Source: Cercis canadensis
Lineage: Eukaryota; Streptophyta; Magnoliopsida; Fabales; Fabaceae
Reading direction: 5' to 3'
Length of the DNA: 64,000 bases
Assembly: GCA_003255065.1 (NCBI GenBank)
Contig: QAOA01005271.1
Location: 2,469,014 to 2,533,013 of the forward strand
Shown in pieces: positions 1 through 13,604 of this stretch. The notes beneath the pieces are model-generated. The model searched no databases. It was given only the letters and a program-made list of their open reading frames with translations, and was not told the DNA's origin. Within the stretch, counting starts at the first letter, position 1. The number at the start of each line of letters is the position of its first letter. A program made the translations under genes and the position numbers.

Positions 1-2545
1 TATATATATATATATATATATATAATAATGGATAATATTTTGATCATTTTATACAAAATAAAATATATAAAATTTAAAAAATTTATATTTAAAATTGAAT
101 AATATTTTTCTCTAAATCAAACACTTAAAAATAATAAATTATATAATATAATAAATCAACTAATTGAGTTATATTAAAAGGATGTTTCTCACATATTAAT
201 GAAATATGTGATACTTTTTTAATGTGACAACATTATAATTATTGATGTAAAAAATAATTAATCTTAATCGTTAAAAATAATCAATCAAGATTAAATGCTT
301 TCATATTAACAATTATGATGTTACCACATAAAAAAAATATCACATACTTTTTTTGTACGATAAAATCGCCATACTAAAATAGCAAATCATATTCATGGCA
401 AATACTAATTCAACATGTGGTGTAGCATGCGTGCTCACTTCCCTTATTTAGTTTTAGTTCAACTACTGGTCAATCTTGGATTTGGTAGATTCGAAGCATG
501 CTGTTCTCTGAAAAGTCATGATTTTGAAACCAAGTTCGATTATAAATATTCAGCAAATGAACAAGTCCAAATCCGCCAGAAATTTAATGAAACAAAATTA
601 TTTGTAGTTGAATACTCTTCCCCCCCCAATGATTTGTAGTTGAATACTCAAAATATGACGAAAGCCTCTTGTCAGCTCAGAGACAGATCTACATCTACTT
701 GAGAAATATGTTTACATCCCTAAAATGTATTTAACCAACTAATTTCGTGGCATAATAGTCCAAAAGTATATTATAATAGGATTTACGTTTTAAGTGAGAT
801 TTAGGGAATAAAATGAATAACATTTAAGAGAATACATTTTATTTTATTTTTATGTATGTTTAGCTGCATAAATGAATGAGGAGTAATTTTTTAATAGATT
901 TACCATGATCCTCCAAGTAAGTAAATTAATGTTTACACTCTCATTAACTTCTTTAAATTTTACCCCCTTAATCGTACCAAACGCACCTTTAAAATAACCA
1001 ATTTAAGTGTTGTTGCATAATACAATTTATAAAATATTGTCCAACATATTTGTATTTATATCATTGTTTTTTTTTATTACGATACAAAGATTTAAAACTT
1101 TCACTTCTTACAAATTATTTAGACTTTTTGCTCTAAGGTTATATCTAGTGACAATAACTAAAATACAAAAACATATAATACAATTAATCTAAGAATTTTC
1201 TTAAAAAATTGAGGCCCGAAGTTGTAATTCTCATCTTATATTATATACTAAAAAAATATAGTTTTATTTATCTAATTGTATTAAAAAAATATAGTCCCTT
1301 AGCAAAAAGACATGAGATTCCCTATTAAATATGTTTAAACTTTAAACTCAGTATGACAAAATATCCCTATCACTAAATCACATTATATAAAATGCGTCCA
1401 TGTCGTTGTTGTTGGTAGGGATCTTATATTCTTATGGCACCTACTACACTGCCGACAAAGAACATAAATCATAAGCTGATATTTGCCAACCAATTAAGGT
1501 TTGCCACCAAACAACACGCTATTAACATTAATCATTGATGGCATTGAGGGCTCCAGGACTAGGAACCCCATAAATTTTCCAAGCAGAGATTGTGAATTGT
1601 GAATCTGTGACTGTGACTGACACGACCATGGCACCTTTGAGTTGGTGGCCACGTGAATAAATCAAAGCCACAAGTAAATTTTGGGCATTTATGATTTTGA
1701 AACTAGAGGGCCGATCCTGGTCGTTGTGATAGAGAAGTTTGTCATAAAGGGGAAGAAAACGATTCTAAGTGTAGATCAAGTTGATTTTTGTTGGTTTCCA
1801 TTTTGCTTTTTCTATATTCAATAAACTATCAAGCACAAGCTAGAGGCATTGAGAAATTATTGGAAAATGACTTTTTAATGAACCCAAACCACAAATCAAG
1901 GAATTTTAGATAAGTAAACAGAGAGGCCCACTCCCTTGTCATGACTGATATGCTATGCTTCCTGTTAAGTATCATTGATTTTTCATTTTTCCAACTCAAG
2001 TTTCGAATTTACTAATTGCTAATCTTCTCTTAGGTTGTGCTTTTCATCATTTTACTCTCCGACTGAAAACTAAAATAATGACACATCTAATATTGATTAA
2101 TAGTTGGAATAAAACAATGACAATACCAATTTATTTGAAGTCATAATGTGAATAACTTATACAATTAATTTCGCTTCTGTACATCTTGTCTAATGTTTTC
2201 TCTTTTATTGAATGAGGTTTTATTATTTATTATCGTTTAAAGTATTAATTTGTCACCTGTCCAGCAAGAAAACAGGTTGATTTAAATCATCAAAAGACCA
2301 TCTAAATAAAACAGAAAATATCACTACAGCATACAAAGGTCCACTTGAGATTTAGTGATTTACACTGAATCACATCCAGGAATGAGAACAGTTTTGCTCC
2401 TTGACACCCTATTTTTGAAAGTGACAAAACCATCAATCAAGTTCTCTACATATACAAATTACAATAAAGCTGCATTTGGGTGAAGATACAAAAATAAAAT
2501 CGGCTTTCGATGCAGTCCAATTTAAGCCATAGTAAATTTGCAGCT
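1..2545. other. Intergenic AT-rich region with TA microsatellite
   Basis: I see no gene here. The first 24 bases are a (TA)n microsatellite at the window edge. The rest is AT-rich sequence with short chance ORFs only. A G-box core CACGTG lies at 1650-1655, and the stretch from about 2280 should include the 3' UTR of the minus-strand SmF gene that ends at 2546. Confidence 0.6.
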
Positions 2546-5081
2546 TCATTCATCTTTATCAGCATCCTCAATTTCTTCATCCTCTGGTACTCCACGAAGG
2601 TAGAGAACATTGTTACACCTAAAATAAAAACAACTCTGATTCAGAAATTGATTTGACGCTTTCAAGAAAGATCACAATGAACGTATCAGATAAAAGTTAT
2701 TTACCAAAATGCAAGAAAAGTTGAACCACAATAGGCTCAAATGAGCAATCACATACATTTGGGCATCTATTGTCACTGTTAGATACTTCAATCCCTTTTC
2801 TGAAATACAGATTACACCAAAATGTCCCCATTCTTTAATAGAGAGTTTTGCAACAGGCCTTTCTCTTAAATTTCTTTTTCATTACGTTCTGACCCATCAC
2901 ATGATCATTGCCAAGTATTGTTTAGATTCCCATGGCCATCTTTGATTGAAAGCCTTCAACCCCCCAAACACCCCCCTGGCTGGGGGCCCTCTTCCCTTCT
3001 CTAGAAAGAACCCAAAGAAAGAAGGGTTGTTGCAACAACCTAAGATCACTAACTAAACATTCAAAACTACATATGCAGTTTTATTTTTGGTTCAACAGTC
3101 AGAGTATCTTCAGACTAGCTTTTCACACACCGAGACTAAGTCCCTCCTTGGGTGATGAAAAGCTAGCCTGATTGACTATTGAACAAAAAACACACAAAAA
3201 ACTACATATGCCAGACTCAGAACAGATGACACGAAAGCATGAGATAACGAGCAAACCCTAGAGAAAATAATAATTGCTTAAAGCACGAAGATCAATTGTG
3301 CATAAATGTAGCCAGGGACTCATCTTAGTCAACCTTTACTTCATTTTCTGATCACTGCAGTTCTTGTCTTACTATTAAATATGTAATCATATGGTTGCGA
3401 TAAAAAGAGAAGTAACAGTTACGGAGGACATGCTTGATAATGACGCTTGTTGATCCTTAGGAAAGCAGATTATCAATTTTCTAGCTTGAACACTTTGTTC
3501 TTTTTAACTGATAACACAGTTTAAAAGCCATCTACCATGTTGTTTTCTCTATCGTAAAGCATGTTATAAAATTGAGAGGAAAAGAGATGTTACACTATGT
3601 TAAGAGAAATAACAACTAGTCTGAGACATTGACATCAATTGCAACACACTCAAGTTTTGTATATATGTGCTAGAGTAAAACATGAATGACACTAGTAATT
3701 AGTATAATCAAGATAGAAGTTACCTGATTAAAATCTCTCCCAAATTTCCAGTAAACTGACCCTCAATGTACTCTTCAGTGTTGGCCAGCTACAGATAGAT
3801 TTACAAATTAAAAATATAGTTAGCAGCTAAAATCTTGCAGTCATCCGTTAAAAATAAAAAATAAAAGTTGAAATTGACATAGATGTTTAAAGAGGTTAGG
3901 TACTTTTAAAAGAAGCTAAGCAAATAAAAATCAAGAATCAGAGCAGATTGCCCAGTCATGAGCCACAACTGAAATAATAAACAGGAACAAACACATAAAG
4001 AGTTAATACCTGTAAGTTCATGTAGGAATCAACTGAAACAAGAAAACCTGAAAAAAGATACAATTAGAATGATGGATAAAATCCATGAAGTATTTGACCC
4101 AAAAGATAAAAACTGAAATGAAACATGTAAATATAACAGGAGAACAATTTTTGCCATCTGAAATGGACCATACCCTTATATTCCATTCCCCACTTCAGTT
4201 TTACAATAACAGGCTTGCCAGTCAAATTGTTCAAGAAAGGCTTCGGATTAACTGGTATAGTCTGCAGAATAAGGAAAATACAAAATTAGAATACAACGAA
4301 AGTTTAATCGGCTTTCATAGGTAAAATATCATAATTGTGATGATGTGATGGCCATTGATAGCCAATGTCGCAGCCTACAAATTGGATCACATCCTTACCA
4401 CAATCTTTTTTTTTTTTTAAAATTGATTTAACCTTGTTATTCCTAGTATATATCTGACACCACAAACATTCAAAAAATCTGTCTTCTCGACATAAAGCTC
4501 ATAATTCATTTTTATCCGTCCAATATACTCATATGATAGAGATGGGAAAATATTTTGCTTGACTAATTTCACGTTTGAATTTTTATCAAGTAATGATAAC
4601 AATCTCAATAAGAAAGGTAACCTTCTTCAAGACGTTCAAATGGTTACACATCAAGAGATTCTATCATTCTAAACAAAAATTTGCCCTAATATTTTCTCCA
4701 GGATAAATTTGGAGCTGTTTCACGTACATCATTGAACTCATAGAACATAAAATCAATTTATGCTAACAATGATACATCTAACAACAATTAATAAACTAAA
4801 GGCTTCTCATTCTTCTAAAAACACCTCTTTTCAGTATATACATTGGTCGTATTGTTGTGAAAATAGAGAAGCGAGAAGATTTGAAGAACACCCAAGTAAC
4901 AAAAAAAAAGGATTTTCAATCAAATACAAAGTTTAAATTTCTTCCTGAGGGAGAAATTAGAGAAAGTTTGCTAAAAAAAATTTCTTCAAGCAAATCAAAA
5001 TTCCAGAAGCAAAAGCGAAGTGTTGAGGAACATAAAGAGGTGCTATTGGAAGAGATAGAAGAGGAAAATACTCACAGCCAT
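2546..5081 (-). CDS. SmF: Small nuclear ribonucleoprotein F (SmF), 5 coding exons
   Basis: Core Sm protein of the heptameric ring that binds the Sm site of U1, U2, U4 and U5 snRNAs in the nucleus. I assembled the coding exons on the minus strand as 5076-5081, 4174-4261, 4010-4047, 3724-3788 and 2546-2618. All junctions are GT-AG and keep frame, giving 89 residues, the usual plant SmF length. The protein begins [20 protein letters not shown], carries the Sm1 region through [20 protein letters not shown] and the Sm2 signature [11 protein letters not shown], and ends with the acidic tail [14 protein letters not shown]. The first coding exon holds only ATG-GCT, so the start is chosen by family identity and the clean donor beside it. 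The upstream region has three site II motifs. Identification is very secure because nearly every residue matches the plant SmF family as I remember it. Confidence 0.95.
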
Positions 5082-5371
5082 AGCAGAAGTGCACAACAAA
5101 GAGACTTGCCAATATCTCCTTCTCCTCCGAGCTCAAGTCTCCGAGGGTTTTACTTGGCGCTGCCTCCGTTCGAACAACGATTTCGACAGAACCCGACGGA
5201 TTGTTAGGGTTTATAGGATTGGGAAATCGGACGGTGCAGATCAAGCCACATCATGGAGGACCGGACCGGGTCGATTTTATGACCTGAACCTGACCCTTGA
5301 GGTCTCGTGGACACAATTTGTTGGGGATGAGGCTTATACATGCTCAGAAATTCCACCTATGAACATCTATA

Positions 5372-5486
5372 GGCCCATTTTTATTGCTAAGTGGGTATTT
5401 GGGCCAACCCGGTAAGGAAAAAAAAAACGCATGTTTTGATCCAAATAGGTTTCAGTAATTTAACAGAACAGGAAGCTGACGGCCCA
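5372..5486. promoter_or_regulatory. Site II cluster upstream of SmF
   Basis: Three TGGGCC/GGCCCA hexamers lie at 5372-5377, 5400-5405 and 5481-5486, about 290-400 bp upstream of the SmF start codon. Site II elements (TGGGCY) bind TCP factors and are common in promoters of plant ribosomal, spliceosomal and proliferation genes. The assignment to this promoter is inference from position. Confidence 0.4.
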
Positions 5487-8312
5487 ACTCATATTTTGAT
5501 ACAAATGGATTTCAATCAAAAATTTCTTTACTACCCCTTTTTCACTTGAATTCACATGAATTACCTCCAAAAGCAACCAAAAAAAAAAANAAAAAAAAAA
5601 ATACAGGTAATAAATAGTAATGCTACTAAGCGAATGATCTCTATGTCTAATGGCTATGGTTACGAGAACTATAGTGCTTAATGTTATGGATTTTATTCCT
5701 AATGTGTACTCTCCTATTCTTTTCTAATACATTAATTTGTCTTGTTAAACTTGCAATTTGCTTTATAGCAACTTTCTCTAATGGCTAAAAAAATGTTTTG
5801 GAGATAATCTTTTGGATGAGCTTCTGTTTACTCCATCGTGAGATCCTTAACATGTCATTGATACTATGCCTAGTAGTATTGAAGTAATCTATCATCACTA
5901 CCATNTCTAAAAAAAAAAAAAAACTTGCAATTTGCTAAATATACATAGACACTAATTAGTGCAAGTAGCATTATTCTACGTACTACAAACTAATACCAAA
6001 TACAGAAAGTGTTTAATCAGCAAATCTGATGAACATTATTAGAAATTGTATGATTGTTTTGAACCATAAATGGCCTCCCTAAACTTAAAGAATATATATT
6101 ATGTATTAATTTGATGTATGGTAGGGTTTGCAAGGAAAGGTGCTTTAACAAACCGGATTCCCAGTTATATATTATCTATTCCCAGTTACTACTTACTTAG
6201 GTCTCACACAAGCCAAATATAACTGATCAGTGTAGTGTGTATGCAGAGACAGATGAGAGGAACTCCACACAGCATCGAATCCCAAAGTAAGGAATTTATG
6301 ATCCCAAGTTGAAGCACAGGAGGTTGCTTACGTTGTTGAGGAACCCAATTGTCTTTTGCATGCTTTTAAACGGAAGAAATGAACTTGGGATGCTTTTGTG
6401 TTTGGTGCTGCTTCTATTTTAAGCATTAATTCGGTTTTTATTAAAATTCGTTGCATTGTGATCTGCGTAAACCGTGTAACCCGCCAATACTTGAGTATGT
6501 ATAATAATCTACTATCTACTGCATCTGGACCTTGTGCTGCTTTATTCTTTATTGCTTGGAATTTTGGTTATTTTTCAGCAATGGTAAGTGAGGCCTTCAT
6601 AATATAGTTTTGGTGTAAAGATTGCATTCAATATTTAATTGGCAGTAAATATTTGTAAGTGAGTACAATTTAATTAGTCATATAATATACGTATATGTAT
6701 AAATTAAAAAGATTATTTTGGTACATTGTGATGTCATCATAAGGTTAACTTGGAACTCAAAACTTAAATCTTAATTACGTGCAAATGCAAATCTCACTAA
6801 TCTCAATCACTCAACTTGAGAAATAGTCAATGGTATGGAGCTACTTAAGGTCAACAAAATCCAACTATTATCCTTGAAACTTGGCCCTGCCTACTTTTAA
6901 GTTTAAAGTCATAAATGTGTTCTCACGACCATACACACATTGTGAACCAGTTAGAAAAACAACCACACAAGTATTCCAAGAACATCATAAATTAAGTTGG
7001 ATAAAGGACTAAATTGTTTAACTTTTACTAATACCCTTTTGATGGAGACACACCACCACTTTACTATATATCTTGACTTGTACAAGACATTCTATATAGC
7101 TACACTTTCAAAATATTAAAAAAAATGGAGTTTAATTAGTGCTTCGCTGTACTATAATCAAAAGATAGTGGTGCTATTTAATTATGCAATTATTGAATGA
7201 TCACAAAATTGCACAATTATATGATCTCCATATCAATTTTACAATTTTTTTTTTATTATAGTATACTTCTTGAACTATATTGTATGTCAAAGACTGAATT
7301 CAGTGACTCATATATTAATTTCAAACTATTTTTTTCAGTCAAAATACATACAAGTGTGTATAAAGTCTGTGAATTTATCATTATAGGTTATTTACGTGAA
7401 CATATATAGACAGAAGTAGAAAAAAATATATTATTTATTAAATTTTGCACCATTTGTAGAATTTGTTGTCCACTTAAATTAACAAATAGATTCATACAAG
7501 AGTGAGTGTTAATTGATATTGATGGAGGTATATATACTATACGTAGAAGTGTAGCACAGCAAAGTGAGAGTTGGAGTTCATTCCTCAAACCATTCGGGGA
7601 CTGCAGCGCGGTCGTCTCCGCAGCTCATGCACTTCAATTTTCAAGATTGTTTCTTTCTTAACGTTCCTTGTTTTGTTTATTATAATAATATAATATTGTA
7701 TAGCTTGCTGTTGCTGTTTCTTCACGCTTTTTATTTTATGTCATCCCTATGAAAATTGTATTCTAAAGCAGTTCCACAACAAGACCTACCAGCTCTAGTA
7801 ATAATTAATAGAGAGAATTAATTCTTGTTTGTAAAACAAATTTAAAAGTTTTTTTTATATATATTAATTTTAATTTGATTCTTTTAGCACTGTTTAACCT
7901 ATTTATTTTGCCTGTGACTTTTACAAGATACTCATATACTATGATCATTAATTATATACTACGAGAAAAATAATCTCAGAGTAAAAGAGACACCCAAATT
8001 GATATCTCTAGAGAGTAGATACCCACATAATTTTGAGAGAATAAAAAATTAAGGATAATCACCTACATAAAAAGGATACTAACTTCCAACTCCCATTTAG
8101 CAAAGGACAAAACAAATAGTTTAAACAATGTTGGGAACCAAACTAAAATTAATATATAAAAAAAAATTTTATGAATCTAACCCAAACAATAATTCTCTTT
8201 GATTAAATATTTATGTCCTTAATTATTGTTTTAGATAAAATAAAATAAAATTATAGAGACACCCTCTTTTGCACTCAGAAGCAAACATCCCCACCCTCTT
8301 CTCTTCATGTCC
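5487..8312. other. Intergenic region, no gene recognised; two single-N positions
   Basis: No convincing coding region. The stretch has low-complexity poly(A) around an 'n' at 5590 and another 'n' at 5905 followed by poly(A). The phrase ACTTGCAATTTGCT occurs near 5748 and again near 5926. Short ORFs here have no recognisable similarity. Confidence 0.55.
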
Positions 8313-8319
8313 TATATAT
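8313..8319 (+). promoter_or_regulatory. Putative TATA box of the IAA33-type gene
   Basis: TATATAT inside CCTATATATCC lies about 700 bp before the IAA33 ATG and is followed by a CT-rich leader, (CT)n near 8351-8370, typical of plant 5' UTRs. The leader is long and could hold an unseen intron. Transcription start not proven. Confidence 0.35.
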
Positions 8320-9032
8320 CCCTACAATCACTCCCCACTAGCCCAACTTAACTCTCTCTCTCTCTCTCTCAGATACTTTATTTTACAATTATCTATAAGT
8401 GGCTAATCAAAGTCAGAACCCAGTAAATATTGGAGAACAGAAGAAGGTGCAGGGACAGTAATAAGAGAAGGGGCAAGAAGTGAAGTGAAGTGAAATTAAG
8501 GAACAAAGAGATGAAGAGTGAGTGAGAGTGAATGAGCTGCTAATTTTCAATTTTCAGAAGGAGAAATTAAGACCATTAAATGGTCTTGAAAAGGGAAAAG
8601 TAAAACCACGATGACCACGATGCTGTGGCGGTTTCAGACACCTATCCGACCTCTTCCGACATTTGTGCTCTCTCTTCTCTCTCTCTCTCTCTCGCTCTCT
8701 AATATATATTTTCACCAAAACCTCATTAAATACATGCACCATCAAAGATAGTTATAGTGCCCCAGCAAGAGCAACCCCACAAGGTTTCAGATTTTTCATT
8801 TCACCAAGACCTCTTTATGATCTGAACCTCACCAAATACCATAACCCTTTTTCAGTTTTGATCCTCTTTCTAGCAGCTTCAGATCAGACCCATACTGCAT
8901 TAACACCCAACCCTTCACAATCTCTTAACCATACTAGTTCGATATATCTCTCTCTTCTCTCAAAGAAATCAATTAGGAGTAATTAGCTGTGCACAACACT
9001 CACCAGCTAAAACCCGCTACTTGTGATCAGAA

Positions 9033-10040
9033 ATGAACAATTTTGAATCCCAGAGGCAAGAGTCCTTGAAACGGAGATCATGGCAAGAGAGGAGACATGT
9101 TATAGGTGCAGCTTCAAATTCTTTGGCTAATTTTTATGGTAACCCTAGCAATAGTAATTCCAATATGGCCAAGTATAGCGATTTTATTAATAGTAAAAAA
9201 TTCCAAGGATTCCCTGGGCTTGAGGATGATGGTCTTGTTTCCTCAGTAGTCCCTGCAGTGACAGTGGTGCTTGAAGGCCGTTCAATCTGCCACCGCATCA
9301 GCCTCCATAACCATGCTAGCTACAAGAGCCTTGCCAAAGCCCTCCGCCAGATGTTTGTGGATAGCAGCGCCGACGCCGACGGAGATAGCGATGATCTTGA
9401 TCTGTCCAATGCCATTCCTGGTCACCTCATTGCTTATGAAGATATGGAGAATGATCTTCTCCTAGCTGGCGACCTTATCTGGAAGTAAGACTCTCAATAT
9501 TATTTTCTCTCTTTTTCTTATATTTATTTATTTGTTTATTAATTGGATTATGATTTGTTTGTTCAGTAACACTTTAGGCAACAAAAAAAAAAAAAAACTA
9601 TTCCACTTAGATCTTGCTGAAGTTCATTATGCTTTTTGTTTTAATTTCTTTTTTTTGTAGAGAGGTACTTCAAAAAGTGTTCTAATTAATTAGTTATATA
9701 CAAAATTATGTAGGAATGAAGTGGATATATATATTCTGTAATTTAGAGCGCAGTTAATTATTTCCTATAGCTAGTGAATATTTTTTATGGTTATGTGTAT
9801 ATGTATAGGGACTTTGTACGTGTGGCGAAGAGAATTAGGATACTGCCATACAAAATTATGTAGGAATGAAGTGGATATATATATTCTGTAATTTAGAGCG
9901 CAGTTAATTATTTCCTATAGCTAGTGAATATTTTTGATGGTTATGTGTATATGTATAGGGACTTTGTACGTGTGGCGAAGAGAATTAGGATACTGCCAGC
10001 CAAAGGGGACTCAAGGAAGGGAATTACAAGAGGAGCATGA
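9033..10040 (+). CDS. IAA33: IAA33-type non-canonical Aux/IAA transcriptional regulator, 2 exons
   Basis: Nuclear auxin-signalling regulator of the Aux/IAA family. Exon 1 is 9033-9484 and exon 2 is 9959-10040, joined in phase 2 to give 177 residues. The C-terminal PB1 region (domains III and IV) spans roughly residues 75-166: it contains VTVVLEGRSICHRISL and SYKSLAKALRQMF, then the acidic OPCA segment YEDMENDLLLAGD and WKDFVRVAKRIRILP. Neither an LxLxL EAR repressor motif nor the GWPPV degron (domain II) is present, which is the known hallmark of IAA33 and predicts stability against TIR1/AFB-driven degradation. Canonical Aux/IAAs have more introns. The last exon is partly duplicated: a 150-bp tandem copy places a second, identical acceptor 150 bp upstream. 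Using that acceptor would end the protein early, after RILPYKIM. Confidence 0.93.
9698..9997 (+). repeat. 150-bp tandem duplication across the IAA33 intron-exon 2 junction
   Basis: Copy 1 is 9698-9847 and copy 2 is 9848-9997. They differ at one base that I can see (T-to-G in the run before ATGGTTATG). Each copy contains the 3' part of the intron, the acceptor TATGTATAG and the first ~39 nt of exon 2 up to ATACTGCC. No 'n' separates them, so this could be a genuine recent duplication or an assembly error. Confidence 0.95.
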
Positions 10041-10835
10041 ATCTCACTTTCAGTTGTTTGGTTGTACTGGGATGTTTGTCTGCATGGAAAAGAAAAAGTG
10101 AATGATATATGATCATGTCAAATAAATTGGAGTCATGGCTATAAAATGAGTCTGTAATGGGATGAGGGATAGAACTAGTAAGTAGGAAGGAAATGGAAAT
10201 ATAAGTAAATTACGACGCTATTACTTAGTTGTCTGGTATGAATAAAGGGCTTTTTTCCCAGTTTGCAGCTCATGTTTCTTGGAATTTTACCTCTTTTCAT
10301 CTTAATTTATTCTTACCAAACAAGAGAAAGATTGTGATTCTTTCTTAAATCAGTGTGTCTCTGTGGTTTCTGTCATATCTTTTTGTTTCCCTACATAATG
10401 TATAAGATAAAACATGGAGAAATTAAGAAGATCGATGTAGTCATATGCTGCAAATGAATTATTGATGGCTACAAAAGAGATTGTTCTTCTACCAAATGAT
10501 AGAATCTGTGTCACTCAAACCTCTCTTCTCTAACTTTAAAATTATAGTGATATAATTCCAGCGCCATATATAGATATATTTGAATGACATCTACACACAC
10601 ACACATATATATATTTGCACCATATAAGGCAATATTGCGATTAGTAATAAAGCCTATTACATATAAGTTTCATGCTAATGTAAGAAGAGCTCTCTTTTCT
10701 GTTTAAAAAATTGGATTAGCTAGCCAGAAACTTATTCTATTCCAAACGTTTGCCTCAGTCTGCTGAAGTAATTAATTTCGCTAATCCTTGCTACAATAAT
10801 TATTAAATATTTAACTAAAATCCCTTTAGGATCAG

Positions 10836-10881
<46 letters not shown>

Positions 10882-13006
10882 TTAGCTTTGTTTAAGTAAT
10901 TAACTTCAATTGTTCACTAAATACATTTTGGTGCATTTTTGTGGAAGTCAGTGAAAGGAAGCAAGGAAACCAACCCTATATAGCAGGCTAACTAGCAATT
11001 AGCTATGTGGGATGGGGATAAAGAAGTAAGTACCAATACCAAATTTGATTAGAGTCGTTACTTTTTCTTATTTTTACTCAAAAAGAACTTAATAGTAACT
11101 AACAAGAGGCCACGAATTGAAACTGGTCAGAAGTGACATTCAAATTCGTTGATAAATGCTCTTCCCTGTGGACACACACAGCACACGTTGGGTGATGCTG
11201 ATTAAGCCATTTTAATTCCCCTTTAATAAGTGGTGCTTGTTAGCTTATATAATGGTCCAATATATATGCATGTCATTAAAGTAACAACGCTGTATGGACC
11301 ATTCTAATATCTGCTCCCTTGCCAGTTTGAGTGCCCACAAGAGATCATTTAGGCATTGACATTTTTGTATATCAATAGCCGAAGTCCATATACAAATCCT
11401 CCACTCTATCAAACCCTATCAAGTTTAAAGTAACGTCATCTAGAAGACAGAATGGACCAATTAATAAAACAATAGTAAACCAATATATATATGTCTCTCT
11501 ATATTTGAGTTTAACAAAAAAAGGTTAAAGTAAAATCAATTAAACTTACATGCGAGTAATTACGAGAAAAATTATATATAAATAGCATTACTCGCGAATT
11601 ACTATAATTTAAAATAGAAGGTACTCATAGAAGACGACTGTTTTTCATGTTCACGTAGTGCATAGTGAGTGGTAATTGTTACTAACTAGTAACCAGAGAT
11701 CATAGTCTTCTTTTTTCCTGTCTTTACTTTTGGATTCTGGTTGGTTTCTGGTGACAAGCAATGGTCCTCATCCTAATGGCCTGCTATTAATACCATTTGT
11801 GCAAGTGGAACTAAATTGGCTTTGAATTTAGAGTCTCAACTTTTACCTAACTACAATTTAAATCAATATGGACCACAGGAATATAGATGCATCAAAAGCA
11901 CTAAAAGCAAGCAATGACGAAGTGAAAAGCACACAGAATTATGAATGAAAAGGTAAAGCCAAGTTGCCTCCATATCAAGTTCACTAGCTGGAAAGATATG
12001 GGCTGAAGCTCAACATATAGAGCAAAATTTCAACATATACAAGTCTGCCAAATCTTGATGTAAATTATCGTTTTTCTTTGTTAAAGACTAAGTTGCATCA
12101 AGTACGTATATAAATATGATAGACTACATAGAGAAAAGTACTTTGGATTCTACAATAGGAGTTAAAAGACTCCGTTTGCATTTGAGTTGGTTATTTAATA
12201 ATTATTTTCTCCTTTTTTTAACGAAAATTTATGTTCTTTATGTAATGATGTTCATTGGTTTGATAACAAAGCTTGAAATGCAACATTTATAGTATATATT
12301 TTTCTTAGATGAAAAGAATTTTCAAAAAGGAAGCAAATGACTTATTGAATACGACATGAATGACAAGTTAACTACGAAAAAAAATGAAGAAATTAAATCA
12401 GTTCTCAAGATGTTAAAAAAAAATAAATCTAAAAGGTATTTTCCATAAAAATTTCTATAATGATATATTACGTGCAATAAAACATCTTTTTTCTTTCAGC
12501 ATTTGCAATTCTTATTTACAGGGAAAATACTTATTCGAGACCTTTCAATTAGCTATTGGAAATAAAATTCTCGAATGGCAACGCTTTTATGGAAAACCAA
12601 TAAAAGGTACCATTATATTTTTGCCAATTAAAAGTCAAAACCAGATCTTTTGACCCAGAATCCATGTTTATCATCCTTAATCGTAATTCTATTATTAAAA
12701 AAGAAAAACCACTAAAATAGGTACTTTGATTAAAAAATAATACGAATGGAATTCTGGTAGCCTCTCCATGCCAGTTGCTGCTGCAGATTATGTATCCGTG
12801 CCATGAAATAAAAATGTAAACAAGAAAACAAGAACTGTAAGTTCTCAAGCTAAACTTATGTTCGTGATCATATTATTCACAAGAATATTAAGTAGCTGTT
12901 AAACAATGTTGATGATATTCAATGGAAATGAATCAAAGTTGTTATCAAAAAAAATATGCAGCTTTCTATCAGCCGTAAAATCTACCATGATAATGGAGAC
13001 CCAAGT
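10041..13006. other. Intergenic region between IAA33 and GPP genes
   Basis: No gene recognised. After the IAA33 3' UTR the sequence holds a (CA)n/(TA)n tract near 10592-10612 and a long (TA)n microsatellite at about 10840-10880. The remaining sequence is AT-rich without coding character on either strand. Confidence 0.55.
10840..10880. repeat. (TA)n microsatellite
   Basis: About 20 uninterrupted TA units, directly visible. Likely polymorphic between individuals. Confidence 0.95.
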
Positions 13007-13517
13007 TCAGCTTCCATTATCTTCAAATGGAGGCAAACCCCAATTGCTAGGGTTGAAATCCAGCAATGTGTTCAAAACTTGGTCTGCAGCTTCCTGAGAA
13101 GATTTGTCCAGCCTTGGATCTGGAACCATGACAACAAACCTGCATATGTAACCAAAAACGATTACAATCGTGAACAGGAAGAATTGAAAAGAGAAACTTC
13201 TTATCGCAAAATGTATCTAGACTTAATAATAAATTAACATGCAGTTGACTTATACAAGAAATGACAAGAAACGAAAAAAATTCAACTGAGATTTCTGATT
13301 AACCCGTTCCAAATTGCAATTGTAATTTAACAAAATTTTGAGCTATAACTTAAAAAGGAGCTTAACACATAAACCAAGATAATTTAATAAAGGCTATGAA
13401 ACCCAAATTCTTATCAAGAGTAAAATATTATAATACAAGGACCATAAGAGGAAAATTGGACACAGTGGAGGCTGGAGGGAATGACAAGACAGGGAAGATT
13501 AGAAAGACATATACCAG

Positions 13518-13604
<87 letters not shown>

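Noticed and set aside
4857-5415. ORFs of 95-116 residues around the SmF first exon
   Set aside because: They overlap the SmF leader, first exon and intron 1 on either strand and show no family resemblance.
8640-8700. miR156-like string within the CT-rich leader of IAA33
   Set aside because: The match is only to a generic CT/GA repeat, and no foldback precursor is visible.
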